The translations under genes and the position numbers were made by a program. Shown one piece after another: positions 46,120 to 56,531 of a stretch of DNA of 64,000 bases; positions within the stretch are counted from its first letter, which is position 1, and each line of letters opens with the position of its first letter. The notes under the pieces were generated by a model, which saw only the letters and a list, made by a program, of their open reading frames with translations, ran no database searches and was not told the DNA's origin. Where the stretch lies: contig NZ_KB893643.1 of NCBI RefSeq assembly GCF_000374125.1, positions 317,645-381,644 on the forward strand, read 5' to 3'. This stretch comes from Niabella aurantiaca DSM 17617 (lineage in GTDB: Bacteria > Bacteroidota > Bacteroidia > Chitinophagales > Chitinophagaceae).

Positions 46120-48525
46120 TTACTCGTTCCTTAGACTCCTGACCGGGTTCGCCAGAGCCGCTTTCACCGTCTGAAGTCCTATCAGTAAAAAAGTAAGCAG
46201 CGCAATACAGGTAACTGCCGCGGCAAAGGGCTCAACCGACAGGGGTATACGATAAGCATAATTACGTAACCAGTTTTCCATAACCGCATATCCTACAGGT
46301 AATGCAACCAAAATGGCCATCAAAAGAATGACAATAAATTCCTTTGTAAACAATCCAACGATACTGCCCACAGATGCACCCAGCACCCTTCGTACCCCGA
46401 TCTCCTTTACCTTTTGCTGGATACTTAGCGACACCATACTGAAGACACCCAGCAGCACGATAACAATGGTTAGCAATGTGGCTGCGTAAGCAGCCTTTTG
46501 CAGCTGCAGCTCTTTGGCATAGATGATCCTTAATGCATCATCCATAAAACGGTATTCAAAAGAGGCTTCCGGTATCAGGGAGGTCCATTTTTTTTGCACG
46601 GCTTCCAAAGCCTGCTGCATGTTCCCGGCTTTCAATTTGAAAGTTAAAAAGCGATAGGTCGGGTTGAAGTTTACATTAAAGAGCATTATTGGGGCGATCC
46701 TGCCGGACATGGCACCGAAATGAAAATCCTTCAGGACCGCTTTGATGGTAAGAACAGCGGGATCGCCTGGTATCCTGACCTGTTTTCCGATTGCGGCTTC
46801 CGCATTTTTATATCCCAGGGCCGCAATACCGGTTTCATTCAGCACCACCTGGCCCGAATCTTTTTTATGTCCTTCGAAGAAACGGCCACTTTTTAAAGAG
46901 AGGCTGTAAGTACGCAGATAATTTTCATCCGTTGACAACAATTGAAAAGTACGCGCCTGCATCGAATCTTCCCCGGACTTATAAACAGGAACGATACCCC
47001 CGTTATTGCCATTTGGGATCTCATAAGATAGCGACACTTCCTTTACCTGGGGCATCCGGGCAAATTGATCCCTGACCGCAATCATTTTATCTACCCCCGG
47101 TTTGGTCCAGTCTCTAGGCACCTGTGCAGCAACAAGATATTCTTTGTTATACCCAAGGCCGTTTCCAAAAAAATAAGTAACCTGCTGTGATATGACCGCT
47201 GTGGAAACCAGGACTACGAGGGCTACTGCAAACTGGAAACCGACCAGGCTTCTCCGGAGCGCGCTATGCGCACCAACGGTTTTTTTGACACCCTTCATGG
47301 CGGCGATCATATTTACCGACGACAACCGGACAGCCGGGTAAATACCGGCCAGCAAACCGATTACTAAAATAAACAGCACCGGCATAAGGGCAAAGTAAAC
47401 CGGGAACGAGATCAAAGCCGGCAGCGGCTTTCCAACAATTCCGGCAAACACATTCTTAGCGACCGGGTAGGCGGCAAGCGCCAATAGTGTTGCGAGCATT
47501 ACCAGAATGACCGACTCCGAAAGGAACTGCAGTACCAGCTGCTTCCTCAAACCGCCGATAACCTTGCGCACGCCAATTTCACGCATTCTTGTTCCCGCAC
47601 TGGTGATGCTTACATTGACGAAATTGATCACTGCCATCATTAAAATAAACAGTGCTACCAGTGACAATGTATAAATCATCCGTTTTATGAATGCATTGTT
47701 CCTTGATAGGTGATATTCAGTGAGGCCAACGGGTTTTACCGTGAGGTTTGACTGGATATTTGCGGGTGTGTTCTGCCGCAGCAACTGCCTGATCGGGCCG
47801 GCCAGGTCCCCAGCCACTACCCCATCATGCAGTTCAATATAGGAAGCGATCTGTATATTATTCCAATGCTCCAGGTCGTTGCGGCCAAAATACGTATAGT
47901 TGGCTGTCGGTACAAAAATGTTGCTGGGATAATCGGGCGTCAGGGAGGTGACCGTATTTTCAGGAATGACATCCAGCACCGCCGTAATTTTAAAATCGTG
48001 AATTTCGCCTCTAAAGCTCCGCAGGGCGATCCGTTCTCCGACAATATCCGTTCTGTTAAAATATTTTTCAGCAATTCCCTTCGTAACCACTACGGAAAAC
48101 GGCTCATTGAGTGCCGTAGCAGGATCGCCATGTAATGTTTTGAAACCATACATGGTTAACAGCGTGCTATCACCCAATTGCACCTCTTCCTTTAAACGCT
48201 TATCTCCTTTAACAACAATCGACGAAATGCCGTCATACCGGTAATAATTCTTTACTAACTGCGGATAATCCTGTTTCAGCCGCTTGGCCAATGGTCCTAA
48301 CGTTGCCAGGTCATAGCCCATGTTGGGGTCTTTCCACACGCTCGTAAGTATGTATTGATCCTTTACATTCTTAAGCCCCCGGTTTACCTGCAGTTCGCCC
48401 CATACATAGGCCCCGATCAAAAAGAAAAACAGGATACCGGCAAACAGCCCGATGATGTTTACACCACTGTGAAGCGGGTGCTTCCGGATATTGCGCCAGG
48501 CAATTTTTATATAGTTCCTTATCAT
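46120..48525 (-). CDS. FtsX/MacB double-domain ABC permease (first gene of unit 2)
   Basis: 801 residues. The first FtsX block has REIGVRKVIGGLRKQ, the C-terminal one KEIGVRRVLGASVGS; it ends NPVRSLRNE. It heads a run of four permeases with no ATPase in the unit, so it must share an ATPase made elsewhere (candidates at 34946 and 55385). The tandem operator at 48650-48689 lies 125-165 bp upstream. Confidence 0.88.
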   Translation of the reverse strand: MIRNYIKIAWRNIRKHPLHSGVNIIGLFAGILFFFLIGAYVWGELQVNRGLKNVKDQYILTSVWKDPNMGYDLATLGPLAKRLKQDYPQLVKNYYRYDGISSIVVKGDKRLKEEVQLGDSTLLTMYGFKTLHGDPATALNEPFSVVVTKGIAEKYFNRTDIVGERIALRSFRGEIHDFKITAVLDVIPENTVTSLTPDYPSNIFVPTANYTYFGRNDLEHWNNIQIASYIELHDGVVAGDLAGPIRQLLRQNTPANIQSNLTVKPVGLTEYHLSRNNAFIKRMIYTLSLVALFILMMAVINFVNVSITSAGTRMREIGVRKVIGGLRKQLVLQFLSESVILVMLATLLALAAYPVAKNVFAGIVGKPLPALISFPVYFALMPVLFILVIGLLAGIYPAVRLSSVNMIAAMKGVKKTVGAHSALRRSLVGFQFAVALVVLVSTAVISQQVTYFFGNGLGYNKEYLVAAQVPRDWTKPGVDKMIAVRDQFARMPQVKEVSLSYEIPNGNNGGIVPVYKSGEDSMQARTFQLLSTDENYLRTYSLSLKSGRFFEGHKKDSGQVVLNETGIAALGYKNAEAAIGKQVRIPGDPAVLTIKAVLKDFHFGAMSGRIAPIMLFNVNFNPTYRFLTFKLKAGNMQQALEAVQKKWTSLIPEASFEYRFMDDALRIIYAKELQLQKAAYAATLLTIVIVLLGVFSMVSLSIQQKVKEIGVRRVLGASVGSIVGLFTKEFIVILLMAILVALPVGYAVMENWLRNYAYRIPLSVEPFAAAVTCIALLTFLLIGLQTVKAALANPVRSLRNE

Positions 48526-48901
48526 TACAATCTCCGTTTAGGCATGCAGCAGGTCGCCATCCGCCGCATATGTTTTATTCCAACGATGATGCCATGAAGA
48601 CAGGCCACTAATAACCAATCGGTTGGAGCCAGATTCCCATCTTCTCATTGTGCGCTTTTAAAACAGGCACCGTCCGGTTTTGATACAGTTTTACAACCTG
48701 GTAAAAAAGTAAAATCCAGACCAACTCGCCGCAACCCCAACCGTAACAACCCGTACAACCAACCCCTATTATACCGGCATCCAGCTTTAAGATCCCACAC
48801 TCCTCTTTCCCGATGCATCACTCAGGCCGCAGTGCCCGAACCATAGAATTGAGATTCGCGCCGCGGGGCACTCCATACCCGTTTTATCCGCCGCTACTTC
48901 T
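48526..48901. other. 376-bp gap containing the unit-2 control region
   Basis: No gene seen. Holds the tandem operator; the remainder, including the GC-rich 48820-48895 part, shows nothing recognisable. Confidence 0.6.
48650..48689. promoter_or_regulatory. Tandem operator, locus ii
   Basis: Copies GTGCGCTTTTAAAACAG (48650-48666) and GTCCGGTTTTGATACAGT (48672-48689), again exactly 22 bp apart and in the same orientation as at 38351/38373 relative to the minus-strand genes. Confidence 0.7.
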
Positions 48902-51277
48902 TTATTGACTTCTTAATGCTTTTGAGGGGTTTGACAACGCAGCCCGGATCGTTTGTGAAACGATCGTAATAAGCGCTACGCCGAATACCACCATTCCTGC
49001 GATGAGGAACACAAGCCATCCGATATCCGTACGATAGCTATATCCCTGCAGCCATTGATGCATGAGCCACCAGGCAATTGGTGAAGCGATCGCCAGGGCA
49101 ATGAGCATTGGTACTATAAAATCTTTTGCCAGCAGCCCGATAATCCCCGAAGCGGACGCCCCCAGCACTTTACGAATACCAATTTCTCTAAATCTTGTTT
49201 CCGCCATATAGGCCGCGAGGCCAAATAAACCCAGGCAGGCGATGAAAATGCTTAACGCAGAAAACAAGCCAATTAAGGTTCCCAGCTCCTCTTCGCTCGC
49301 AAATTTTTTGGCATATTCCTGATCAACGAAATGGAACTCGAACGGGTATCCCGGGTTGTATTTCTTAAAGACTGCCGTCACGGCGGCTATATTTTCCTGC
49401 ACCGGTCTGGCCGGATTCAATTTATAATGCAGCGTTCCGATACTGAAATTGGGATGCGGACCCAGGATCATGACCGGGAGCGTATTGCTGTAAGGAGAGC
49501 CGCTGACATAATTTTTCACCACTCCGACAATGGTCAAACTCATATCATCCCTCCAGATCTTTTTTCCGACCGGATCCTTCAGATGCAGTAGCTGCACCGC
49601 CTTCTCATTCAGCAGGACCGCTGTACTGTCCGCCGGGAACCGGCTTGCATCGATATCGCGGCCGGCAATGATCTTCGTTCCAAAGGTCTTTGTAAAAGCC
49701 CCGTCCGTATTGAAAAGATAAAAGCCCGATTTTGCATCACGCTCCGTGCTGCCTTCCCAATGAAACCCATAATAATTAGGGGCAAACCCTGTTATGGGAT
49801 TTTGAGTACCCGAAACGGTTGTTACAGCACCGCTTTGCAGCAGGGCCTGTTTTATCAGCAGGTAGTTTTTCTGTGCGTCTCCCTCAACAGGTGAGAACAG
49901 CAGTTGATCTTTGTTATAGCCCAACGCCCGGTCTTGGGCATAGCGCATTTGCTTTTTTATGATCAGTGTGCAAATGATCAGGGCTATGGCAAATGCAAAC
50001 TGGGTAACCACCAATAATTTCCGGAGGCTAAAACTTCCATGGTTGTTTTGCAGCCCTCCTTTCAATACTTTTACCGGCGAAAACGAAGCAAGATAGAAGG
50101 CAGGGTACAAACCGGCACCGGCACCGGTCATTAAAATAATTCCAAGGAAAAAAAACCACAACCGGAAATCGCCAAAATTCAGTTTCAGGTCCGCCCCGAT
50201 CAAGCGGTTAAATACCGGAAGGCCCATGGACAAGAGGAAGACGGCAATGACACCCGACAAAAGCGCCAGCAAGATGCTTTCGTTTAGGAATTGCAGAACC
50301 AATAGCGGTTTCCGTGCACCGGCTACCTTACGGACGCCCACCTCCTTTGCCCGTCGCCCGGTCCTTGCGGTTGTAAGGTTAATAAAGTTAATACAGGCAA
50401 TGATGATCATCAACAGGGCAACCAAAACAAAAACACGCACTTTCGTGATGGCGCCATCTGTTAATTGCCCGTTCTCGCTTTTGCTGTACAAATGCCATTT
50501 TGATGCCGGGTGAAGAAACTGTGTCAGCTCCCGGAGCGTATGGTCGCCGGGAACATGCTCCGCCGTGACCCGTTTTATTTTACTGCCCACAACAGCAGCC
50601 GGCACACCCGGTTTTAACAATACATAGGTACGGACATTGTTTCCCGTCCAGTTCGGATATTGACCATACAGCCGGATACAGGTAGCCCAGGGCAATAAGA
50701 ATTCAAACCGGAACCGGGAGGCCGCAGGCACATCTTTTAATACGGCAGCTACTTTTAACGACAGTGAATCATTCAAGGTAAGTAGCCTCCCAACTGCATC
50801 CCCCTTCCCAAACAGCTTTCCTGCCAGTGCTTCGGTAATAAAGATGTCTCCCGGGTTCTCTAATAACCCGGAGGCGTCCCCTTCCAGGACCTGGAACCCA
50901 AACATAGACACAAAACCCGCATCTACAAATAGCCCGCCGGGCTTAAATTGCCGGTCCTTGTTCGCTATCAGGAACTGCCCCTCTGCGGTCCTGGAAACAT
51001 CTTCAATCTCCGGGTAGTCTGTTTTCAATACCGGCCCCATCGGGTTAGGGGTAGAGGAATAGGTATAAGCCACCCCGCTGGATACGTCGCGGTTATATAC
51101 CTGGTACAGCCTGTCGGTATTTTTATACCAGCGATCGAACCGCAGCTCCTGTTGTACCCATAGCAGGATCATACAGGTTGCCGCCATACCAACGGACAAT
51201 CCCAATACATTCAGTATTGTAAAAGATCTGTTCTTCCACAAGCTCCTCCAGGCCGTTTTAAAATAATTTTTGATCAT
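48902..51277 (-). CDS. FtsX/MacB double-domain ABC permease
   Basis: 791 residues. The first FtsX block has KEVGVRKVAGARKPL and the C-terminal one REIGIRKVLGASASG. It is the only one of the seven to end in NPSKALRSQ. Second permease of unit 1, 137 bp after the 51415 permease; the gap contains a GAGATTTGAG tract but no operator. Confidence 0.88.
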   Translation of the reverse strand: MIKNYFKTAWRSLWKNRSFTILNVLGLSVGMAATCMILLWVQQELRFDRWYKNTDRLYQVYNRDVSSGVAYTYSSTPNPMGPVLKTDYPEIEDVSRTAEGQFLIANKDRQFKPGGLFVDAGFVSMFGFQVLEGDASGLLENPGDIFITEALAGKLFGKGDAVGRLLTLNDSLSLKVAAVLKDVPAASRFRFEFLLPWATCIRLYGQYPNWTGNNVRTYVLLKPGVPAAVVGSKIKRVTAEHVPGDHTLRELTQFLHPASKWHLYSKSENGQLTDGAITKVRVFVLVALLMIIIACINFINLTTARTGRRAKEVGVRKVAGARKPLLVLQFLNESILLALLSGVIAVFLLSMGLPVFNRLIGADLKLNFGDFRLWFFFLGIILMTGAGAGLYPAFYLASFSPVKVLKGGLQNNHGSFSLRKLLVVTQFAFAIALIICTLIIKKQMRYAQDRALGYNKDQLLFSPVEGDAQKNYLLIKQALLQSGAVTTVSGTQNPITGFAPNYYGFHWEGSTERDAKSGFYLFNTDGAFTKTFGTKIIAGRDIDASRFPADSTAVLLNEKAVQLLHLKDPVGKKIWRDDMSLTIVGVVKNYVSGSPYSNTLPVMILGPHPNFSIGTLHYKLNPARPVQENIAAVTAVFKKYNPGYPFEFHFVDQEYAKKFASEEELGTLIGLFSALSIFIACLGLFGLAAYMAETRFREIGIRKVLGASASGIIGLLAKDFIVPMLIALAIASPIAWWLMHQWLQGYSYRTDIGWLVFLIAGMVVFGVALITIVSQTIRAALSNPSKALRSQ

Positions 51278-51284
51278 TGGATTC

Positions 51285-51316
51285 TCGTTTGAGATTTGAG
51301 ACTCAAGACTTCAGCA
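51285..51316. repeat. Degenerate GAGATTTGAG tract
   Basis: CGTTTGAGATTTGAGACTC immediately upstream of the permease start. Confidence 0.5.
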
Positions 51317-51414
51317 TGTAACCTTACGTATTTTTTCTTACTTTTAATTTTCCAACTTTTATAAAGATCATTTTCAAATGTTCAAATCAGCACATTCTCA
51401 TATTTCTACATTCC

Positions 51415-53787
51415 CTACTCGCTCCGCAAGGCTTTTACCGGGTTGGCAACAGCGGCTTTAAGTCCCTGGGTACTAACGGTCAGTAAGGCTATCAGCAGCA
51501 CAGTAATCCCCGCCAATAAATAAATGCCCGCAGACAAATTGGTGTGATGATCATATTTATCCAGCCAACGCTGCATGCACCACCAGGAAACGGGCACCGC
51601 AATGATAAAGGACACCATGACCAGCTTTAAAAATTCTTTGGTCAGCAGTGCCGTTAAGCCCAGCACATCCGCACCCAATACCTTGCGTACCCCGATCTCT
51701 TTGGTACGCTGTTCTGCGGCAAATGCCGACAACCCCAGCAATCCAAGACAGGACAAAAAAATGGCGATGCCGCCAAAAACGTTGGTCACAATACCCAATA
51801 TTTGTTCGTTCTGATATTTCTTCGCAAAGTTTTCTTCAACAAATTCCAGGCCTGGTGGAAAGGCCGGGTTGCGTTTCTTTAATTCCCTGTTGATCGCTTC
51901 CACTGAAGCCGTAATATTTTTTTCAGGATTCAGACGCATGGCCACAAAGCCCGGCCGGTTCTGGTAAAAAACGATCATCGGGTTCAGCTTGTAGTAGGGA
52001 GATCCCTTTGTAATGTCTTTAAACACTCCTACAATTGTGTATTGCGTACCATCCTCCTCTTTTATTTGGGTACCGATTGGTGATCGCAGCTTCATTACCT
52101 TCATGGCCGTTTCGCTGATGAGCACGTTCTTACCCGCGGTATCAGCAGGATGATCCGGTGAAAAATCCCTCCCGGTGATAAAGACCGTTCCAAAGGTCTT
52201 CGTAAAACCGAAGCCCACACCCAAAAAATCGATCAATACCCGTTCCCCCGGCAACTTGCCTGGCCAGCTGAATCCCCATCCGTTGTTCCCACCCTGGGTA
52301 ATGCTGATGCTTGTTCCCGTAGCCGCTGTAATTACATTGTCGCGCAGCAGATCATTGATCAGCACATCCTTCTTTGCGCCCAGCACTCCCTCCATCTTTA
52401 TCTCTACCAGGTTTTCCTTATTATAGCCAATGGGCCTGTTACGGATATACTCCACCTGTTTATAGATGCTGAAGGTCGCCACCATTAAAAACATGGCCGT
52501 CGAGAACTGAAGGACCACTGATATTTTACGGACCGGCACTACCGATTTTCCGTTTGTGATAAATCCTTTTAATACTTTTACCGGTTTAAAAGAAGAAAGA
52601 TAGAATGCGGGATAAGAACCTGCTATCAGGCTTGTAAGAAGCGTCATCAGTACAATTCCTGCCCAAAACTCCCAGTCTGAGAACGGTAGTTTCAGATCTA
52701 TTTGCAGCAGACGGTTAAACGACGGAAGCGCGACCGTAAGTATCAGAAGCGAAACCAAAAGTCCCAGCACCGTAATCAGCAATGATTCCCCGAGAAATCT
52801 GAAAACGAGTGATCTCCGGTCGCTGCCAATGGTTTTGAGTATGCCCACTTCCCTGGCACGTTTTTGCGACCGCGCCGTGCTGAGGTTCATAAAATTAATA
52901 CAGGCGATCAGTAAAATGGCTATGGACAGATATATAAATAACCGTATCTGCGAGATCTGCCCTGACCCCGTTGCCTTCCCGTTCTTAAAATCGCGGTACA
53001 GATGGTTCCTGGCCAGCGGGTATAGAAAGGCTTCCGCTTTATAATTGTTCTGGTTTGCCATAACCATTTTTCTTATGACCGCATCCGCAGGCAGGAAATC
53101 GTTTTCAGATCTCAGCTGTACATAGGTATCTGTAAAATTCGATCCCCAGCCTGCATCCTTTGCCCAGGGATTTTCATTTTCCAGAACACGCCACGGCAAT
53201 ATATAGTCAAACTGAAATGTTTCATTGGGACGGGGCGTAGCAACTACTGCCGACACCACCAATGGCACGGTATCATTCCGCATCACGGTTTTGCCGACGG
53301 GGTCTTCATCGCCAAAAAGCTTTTTTGAAAATTCTTCAGTGATAACGATGTTGTTGGGGTTTGCCAGTGCCGTCCGGGCATTCCCCCTTAAGAAGGCATA
53401 GCTGAACAGCCTGAAAAATGCGCTGTCCGCGTTCAGGCCCGAAGTCCGGAAGATCCGGTCTTTATAACGGGTGATGCCCCCTGCGAAATAATCGGCGACC
53501 CTTACTGCACGGACCACTCCCGGCACCTGGTCTTGGATGGCTTTTGCCATAGGCCCCGGAGATACCTGATAGGTAAAAACGTCGTTATCTGCAAACTGGT
53601 TGCTCTCGATCACATAAATATTCTCAAGGTCCTTAAAACGTTTATCCCAGCCAAGATGATAATTTGCATACAATAACAGCAGCAGGCAGCTTGCCAGGCC
53701 GATAGCCAGCCCCAGGATATTCAGCAACGAGAACCCTTTACTTTTCCACAAGCTCCTCCAGGCTGTTTTAAAATAATTTTTGATCAT
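51415..53787 (-). CDS. FtsX/MacB double-domain ABC permease
   Basis: About 790 residues from ATG 53787 (MIKNYFKTAWRSLWKSKG), which aligns with the start of the neighbouring permease; the frame is open a further 16 codons to 53835. The first FtsX block reads REVGILKTIGSDRRS, with Leu in place of the usual Arg in the IRK motif; the C-terminal block is regular (KEIGVRKVLGADVLG). End NPVKALRSE. It follows the S41 protease gene by 94 bp. Confidence 0.88.
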   Translation of the reverse strand: MIKNYFKTAWRSLWKSKGFSLLNILGLAIGLASCLLLLLYANYHLGWDKRFKDLENIYVIESNQFADNDVFTYQVSPGPMAKAIQDQVPGVVRAVRVADYFAGGITRYKDRIFRTSGLNADSAFFRLFSYAFLRGNARTALANPNNIVITEEFSKKLFGDEDPVGKTVMRNDTVPLVVSAVVATPRPNETFQFDYILPWRVLENENPWAKDAGWGSNFTDTYVQLRSENDFLPADAVIRKMVMANQNNYKAEAFLYPLARNHLYRDFKNGKATGSGQISQIRLFIYLSIAILLIACINFMNLSTARSQKRAREVGILKTIGSDRRSLVFRFLGESLLITVLGLLVSLLILTVALPSFNRLLQIDLKLPFSDWEFWAGIVLMTLLTSLIAGSYPAFYLSSFKPVKVLKGFITNGKSVVPVRKISVVLQFSTAMFLMVATFSIYKQVEYIRNRPIGYNKENLVEIKMEGVLGAKKDVLINDLLRDNVITAATGTSISITQGGNNGWGFSWPGKLPGERVLIDFLGVGFGFTKTFGTVFITGRDFSPDHPADTAGKNVLISETAMKVMKLRSPIGTQIKEEDGTQYTIVGVFKDITKGSPYYKLNPMIVFYQNRPGFVAMRLNPEKNITASVEAINRELKKRNPAFPPGLEFVEENFAKKYQNEQILGIVTNVFGGIAIFLSCLGLLGLSAFAAEQRTKEIGVRKVLGADVLGLTALLTKEFLKLVMVSFIIAVPVSWWCMQRWLDKYDHHTNLSAGIYLLAGITVLLIALLTVSTQGLKAAVANPVKALRSE

Positions 53788-53881
53788 AGAATTCAGAATT
53801 AAGGATCGGGAACCGGGATTTAAGAATCGATTCATCTTTCTCTATTAACTATTTCCCATTCCCCTCAACAACATTACCAAC

Positions 53882-55300
53882 CTATTTTATTTTCTGCTGC
53901 AGGTATGCCCTGGCACGATCCAGCACCACATCTTTCCCTTTCAGGTAATCATCCACCGTTGGCACCACCGGAATATGCGGCTGGATCCCATATCCCACAA
54001 ATTCCTTTCCATCGGGATAGGTATCCTTTTTTGTGCATACCCGTGCTGAACCGCCGCCGGGCATATCAAAAACCAGGGGTTGGCCGGTACTGCCAAAGCT
54101 GGGCTCTCCCATACGTATCATATGCTTTTGATTTTCCGCAGCGATCAGGAAATCTTCCGCAGCGGAAGCCGTTCTGTTTCCGGTAAGGATCACCGTGGGT
54201 ACCACAATACGGGGCCTATTTAGTACGAACGATTGCGGCTCGTACGGGAAATTATAAGTGTACACGCCTTTATATACTTCCAGGCATTTCTTATTCCACG
54301 CGTTCCCGATGGTATCCTTTTCCGTTACATATGCACCCCAGGCCTTAAATGCGGGCAGGTGTTCCCTTGTTGCATATCTTGCCCCCGCCAAAACCGTATC
54401 TTTGATCAGGTATTTGAGGATATAGGTGCCGATGTTGGTGCTGCCTCCGCCATTGAAACGCAGGTCTACGATCAAACCTTTGGCCTGATAGAGCTGCGGC
54501 AGAACGGCATCAAACAGGGTATCAATCTTTCGATTTGAAAATGAGTTCAACCCAAGATAAGCCACCCCATTCTCCAGCATTTTAAACTCCAGCAGTTCCC
54601 GCTCCTGCTCATCGTAGTAGGCGCCTGCCTCGGGGAAATAGATACTGTCTGTTGGCGATGCATGCACCAGGTTTACGACCGCCTGCTTCCCGTCTGGTTT
54701 TTTTATTTTGATATTAAAAGAGGTACCGGGAGCACCTGCAAGCATCCAGTGGGTAGCGCCGTTCCATTTTACATATTCGGTAGAACTGGAAATATAGGGC
54801 AACAGGCTATCTCTTAAATACCGTTCGGAAGAGATGCCGTTCACTGCTATGATCTCGCTCCCCACCGGCAATAGCGACTGATCTTTTTTCCAGGAACGTA
54901 TAATGACCGGTTTGTCTTCAATGCGCTTCACAACCACCAGGTGATCACCGAACACATTTTGCATGATCGTTAATCCTTTTATTTTCGGTGGAAAAATATT
55001 GGTATGACCATCATGCAGCAAGGCGCAGAACTTTTGTAACAGCCGGTAATACGCATAATCATTTTCCGTTTCCTGCACCAGGGGGATGAGGGCCTTATAC
55101 GTGCTGTCCCACATCTTACGGTCAATTCTATCCAGATATACAAAATTATAATTCACCTCCTGCCAGAATTTCGATAGGCCATAAACTTTATCTGCGGCGG
55201 AAATAGCATTTGCGATCTGTGCATTGCCCGGAAAACAAAATACGAGGCCGGAGCAGGCAAAAACAAAGCGTAAAAAAAAGGCAACAGAAGATCTTAGCAT
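53882..55300 (-). CDS. S41-family (tail-specific/tricorn-like) peptidase
   Basis: 472 residues with a signal peptide (FFLRFVFACSGLVFCFPGNAQ). A PDZ-like part (about 120-200) precedes the catalytic core: GLIVDLRFNGGG, then LTGNRTASAAEDFLIA with the nucleophilic Ser in SAAE, and MGEPSFGSTGQP. It is a periplasmic protease of the C-terminal-processing type. Its place between the ATPase and permeases of unit 1 suggests it processes or clears a substrate of the exporter. Confidence 0.85.
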   Translation of the reverse strand: MLRSSVAFFLRFVFACSGLVFCFPGNAQIANAISAADKVYGLSKFWQEVNYNFVYLDRIDRKMWDSTYKALIPLVQETENDYAYYRLLQKFCALLHDGHTNIFPPKIKGLTIMQNVFGDHLVVVKRIEDKPVIIRSWKKDQSLLPVGSEIIAVNGISSERYLRDSLLPYISSSTEYVKWNGATHWMLAGAPGTSFNIKIKKPDGKQAVVNLVHASPTDSIYFPEAGAYYDEQERELLEFKMLENGVAYLGLNSFSNRKIDTLFDAVLPQLYQAKGLIVDLRFNGGGSTNIGTYILKYLIKDTVLAGARYATREHLPAFKAWGAYVTEKDTIGNAWNKKCLEVYKGVYTYNFPYEPQSFVLNRPRIVVPTVILTGNRTASAAEDFLIAAENQKHMIRMGEPSFGSTGQPLVFDMPGGGSARVCTKKDTYPDGKEFVGYGIQPHIPVVPTVDDYLKGKDVVLDRARAYLQQKIK

Positions 55301-55384
55301 TATATTACTTTTAAAAAACCGGGCGATCCTTGAATAATATGGGAAAATAGAAAAATGTTATACCATTCACCACAATCCTACGCC

Positions 55385-56062
55385 CTATACCAAAATATTT
55401 TCCGTTACCGTATGCCCGTCCAGCATCCGGATGATGCGGTGGCTGTAGCGCGCATCGTGCTCGCTGTGGGTTACCATCACAATGGTCGTTCCCGCTTCGT
55501 TCAGGTCGGTAAGCATCTGCATCACCTCGTTCCCGTTGCTGCTGTCCAGGTTACCGGTCGGCTCATCGGCCAGGATCAGCCTGGGCCGGTTGACCACGGC
55601 TCTTGCAACGGCCACGCGTTGTTGCTGTCCGCCGGAAAGCTGCTGCGGAAAATGATTGCGCCGATGCATGATCTGCACTTTCTCCAACACTTCGTCTACC
55701 CGGGCTTTACGTTCTGTTTTCTTTACTCCCGCATACATCAGAGGCAACTCTACATTTTCAAAAACGGTCAGCTCGTCGATCAGGTTGAAGCTCTGGAACA
55801 CAAAGCCGATATTTTTTTTACGCATATCCGCGCGCTTGCGCTCATTGAATTTGGCAACCTCTATACCATTGAACAGGAAGCTGCCCGCATCCGGGTCGTC
55901 CAGCAAACCAAGTATATTTAGCAGGGTCGATTTACCGCAACCAGACGGGCCCATTACGGCCACGAACTCCCCCTCTTTTACTTCAAAGGAAAGATCATTC
56001 AAAGCAACGGTTTCTACTTCCTCCGTGCGGTAGATTTTTTCGAGACCAGATATTTTTATCAT
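55385..56062 (-). CDS. MacB/LolD-type ABC ATPase
   Basis: 225 residues: Walker A GPSGCGKST (38-46), signature LSGGQQQRVAVARAV, Walker [15 protein letters not shown]-loop VTHSE. All motifs are regular, unlike the 34946 ATPase. It likely powers permeases of units 1 and 2. Confidence 0.92.
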   Translation of the reverse strand: MIKISGLEKIYRTEEVETVALNDLSFEVKEGEFVAVMGPSGCGKSTLLNILGLLDDPDAGSFLFNGIEVAKFNERKRADMRKKNIGFVFQSFNLIDELTVFENVELPLMYAGVKKTERKARVDEVLEKVQIMHRRNHFPQQLSGGQQQRVAVARAVVNRPRLILADEPTGNLDSSNGNEVMQMLTDLNEAGTTIVMVTHSEHDARYSHRIIRMLDGHTVTENILV

Positions 56063-56084
56063 GCATCCAAGTTTTTAGATTTGA

Positions 56085-56100
56085 GCTATCAGCCGTCAGG
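56085..56100. repeat. Left arm of a 16-bp inverted repeat flanking the 4HB pseudogene
   Basis: GCTATCAGCCGTCAGG; its perfect reverse complement is at 56532-56547. The pair encloses a broken four-helix-bundle gene almost exactly (right arm starts 2 bp after the stop). Confidence 0.75.
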
Positions 56101-56182
56101 TATCAGTTATCAGATTTTTCCGGACTCCTGTATTAAAATATTTTTTTATGTTTACTTATTGTTAATACTATAAAAACAGACT

Positions 56183-56530
56183 ATGAGGAACTTTACAAAA
56201 CTCACCATTTGACAAAGAAGTCATCAACGCACCTTAACGATCTACCGCATCACTAAAAACTTTCCCAAAGAAGAAAATAGGGCATTAACCTATCAAATGC
56301 GGAAAGCCGCCTATTCTATTCCTACAAACATCGCGGAAGGCTGCGGCAGGAGAACAATTCCACAATTCAGAAACTTCCCCGACATTGCCGCAGGTTCTGC
56401 TACCGAAACTCATTACCAGCTTATCCTTTCGAAAGATCTTTTCTATATTACCGCTACGCTTGCAGAAAGCTTAATTCAGGAAGTTATCGAGATCAAAAAA
56501 ATGATTTCCGGATTCATGGACAAACTTTGA
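56183..56530 (+). pseudogene. Four-helix-bundle protein (23S rRNA IVS-type), broken by an in-frame TGA
   Basis: From ATG 56183 the frame reads MRNFTKLTI, TGA (56210-56212), then QRSHQRTLTIYRITKNFP and on to the QMRKAAYSIPTNIAEGCGR signature and LILSKDL, ending 56530. Homologues have IWQKS at the stop position, so a single TGG-to-TGA change inactivates the gene. Apart from the stop it is full length (115 codons). The remaining open part from ATG 56297 encodes 77 residues. It is on the opposite strand to the surrounding ABC cluster and enclosed by a 16-bp inverted repeat. Confidence 0.8.
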
Positions 56531-56531
56531 T

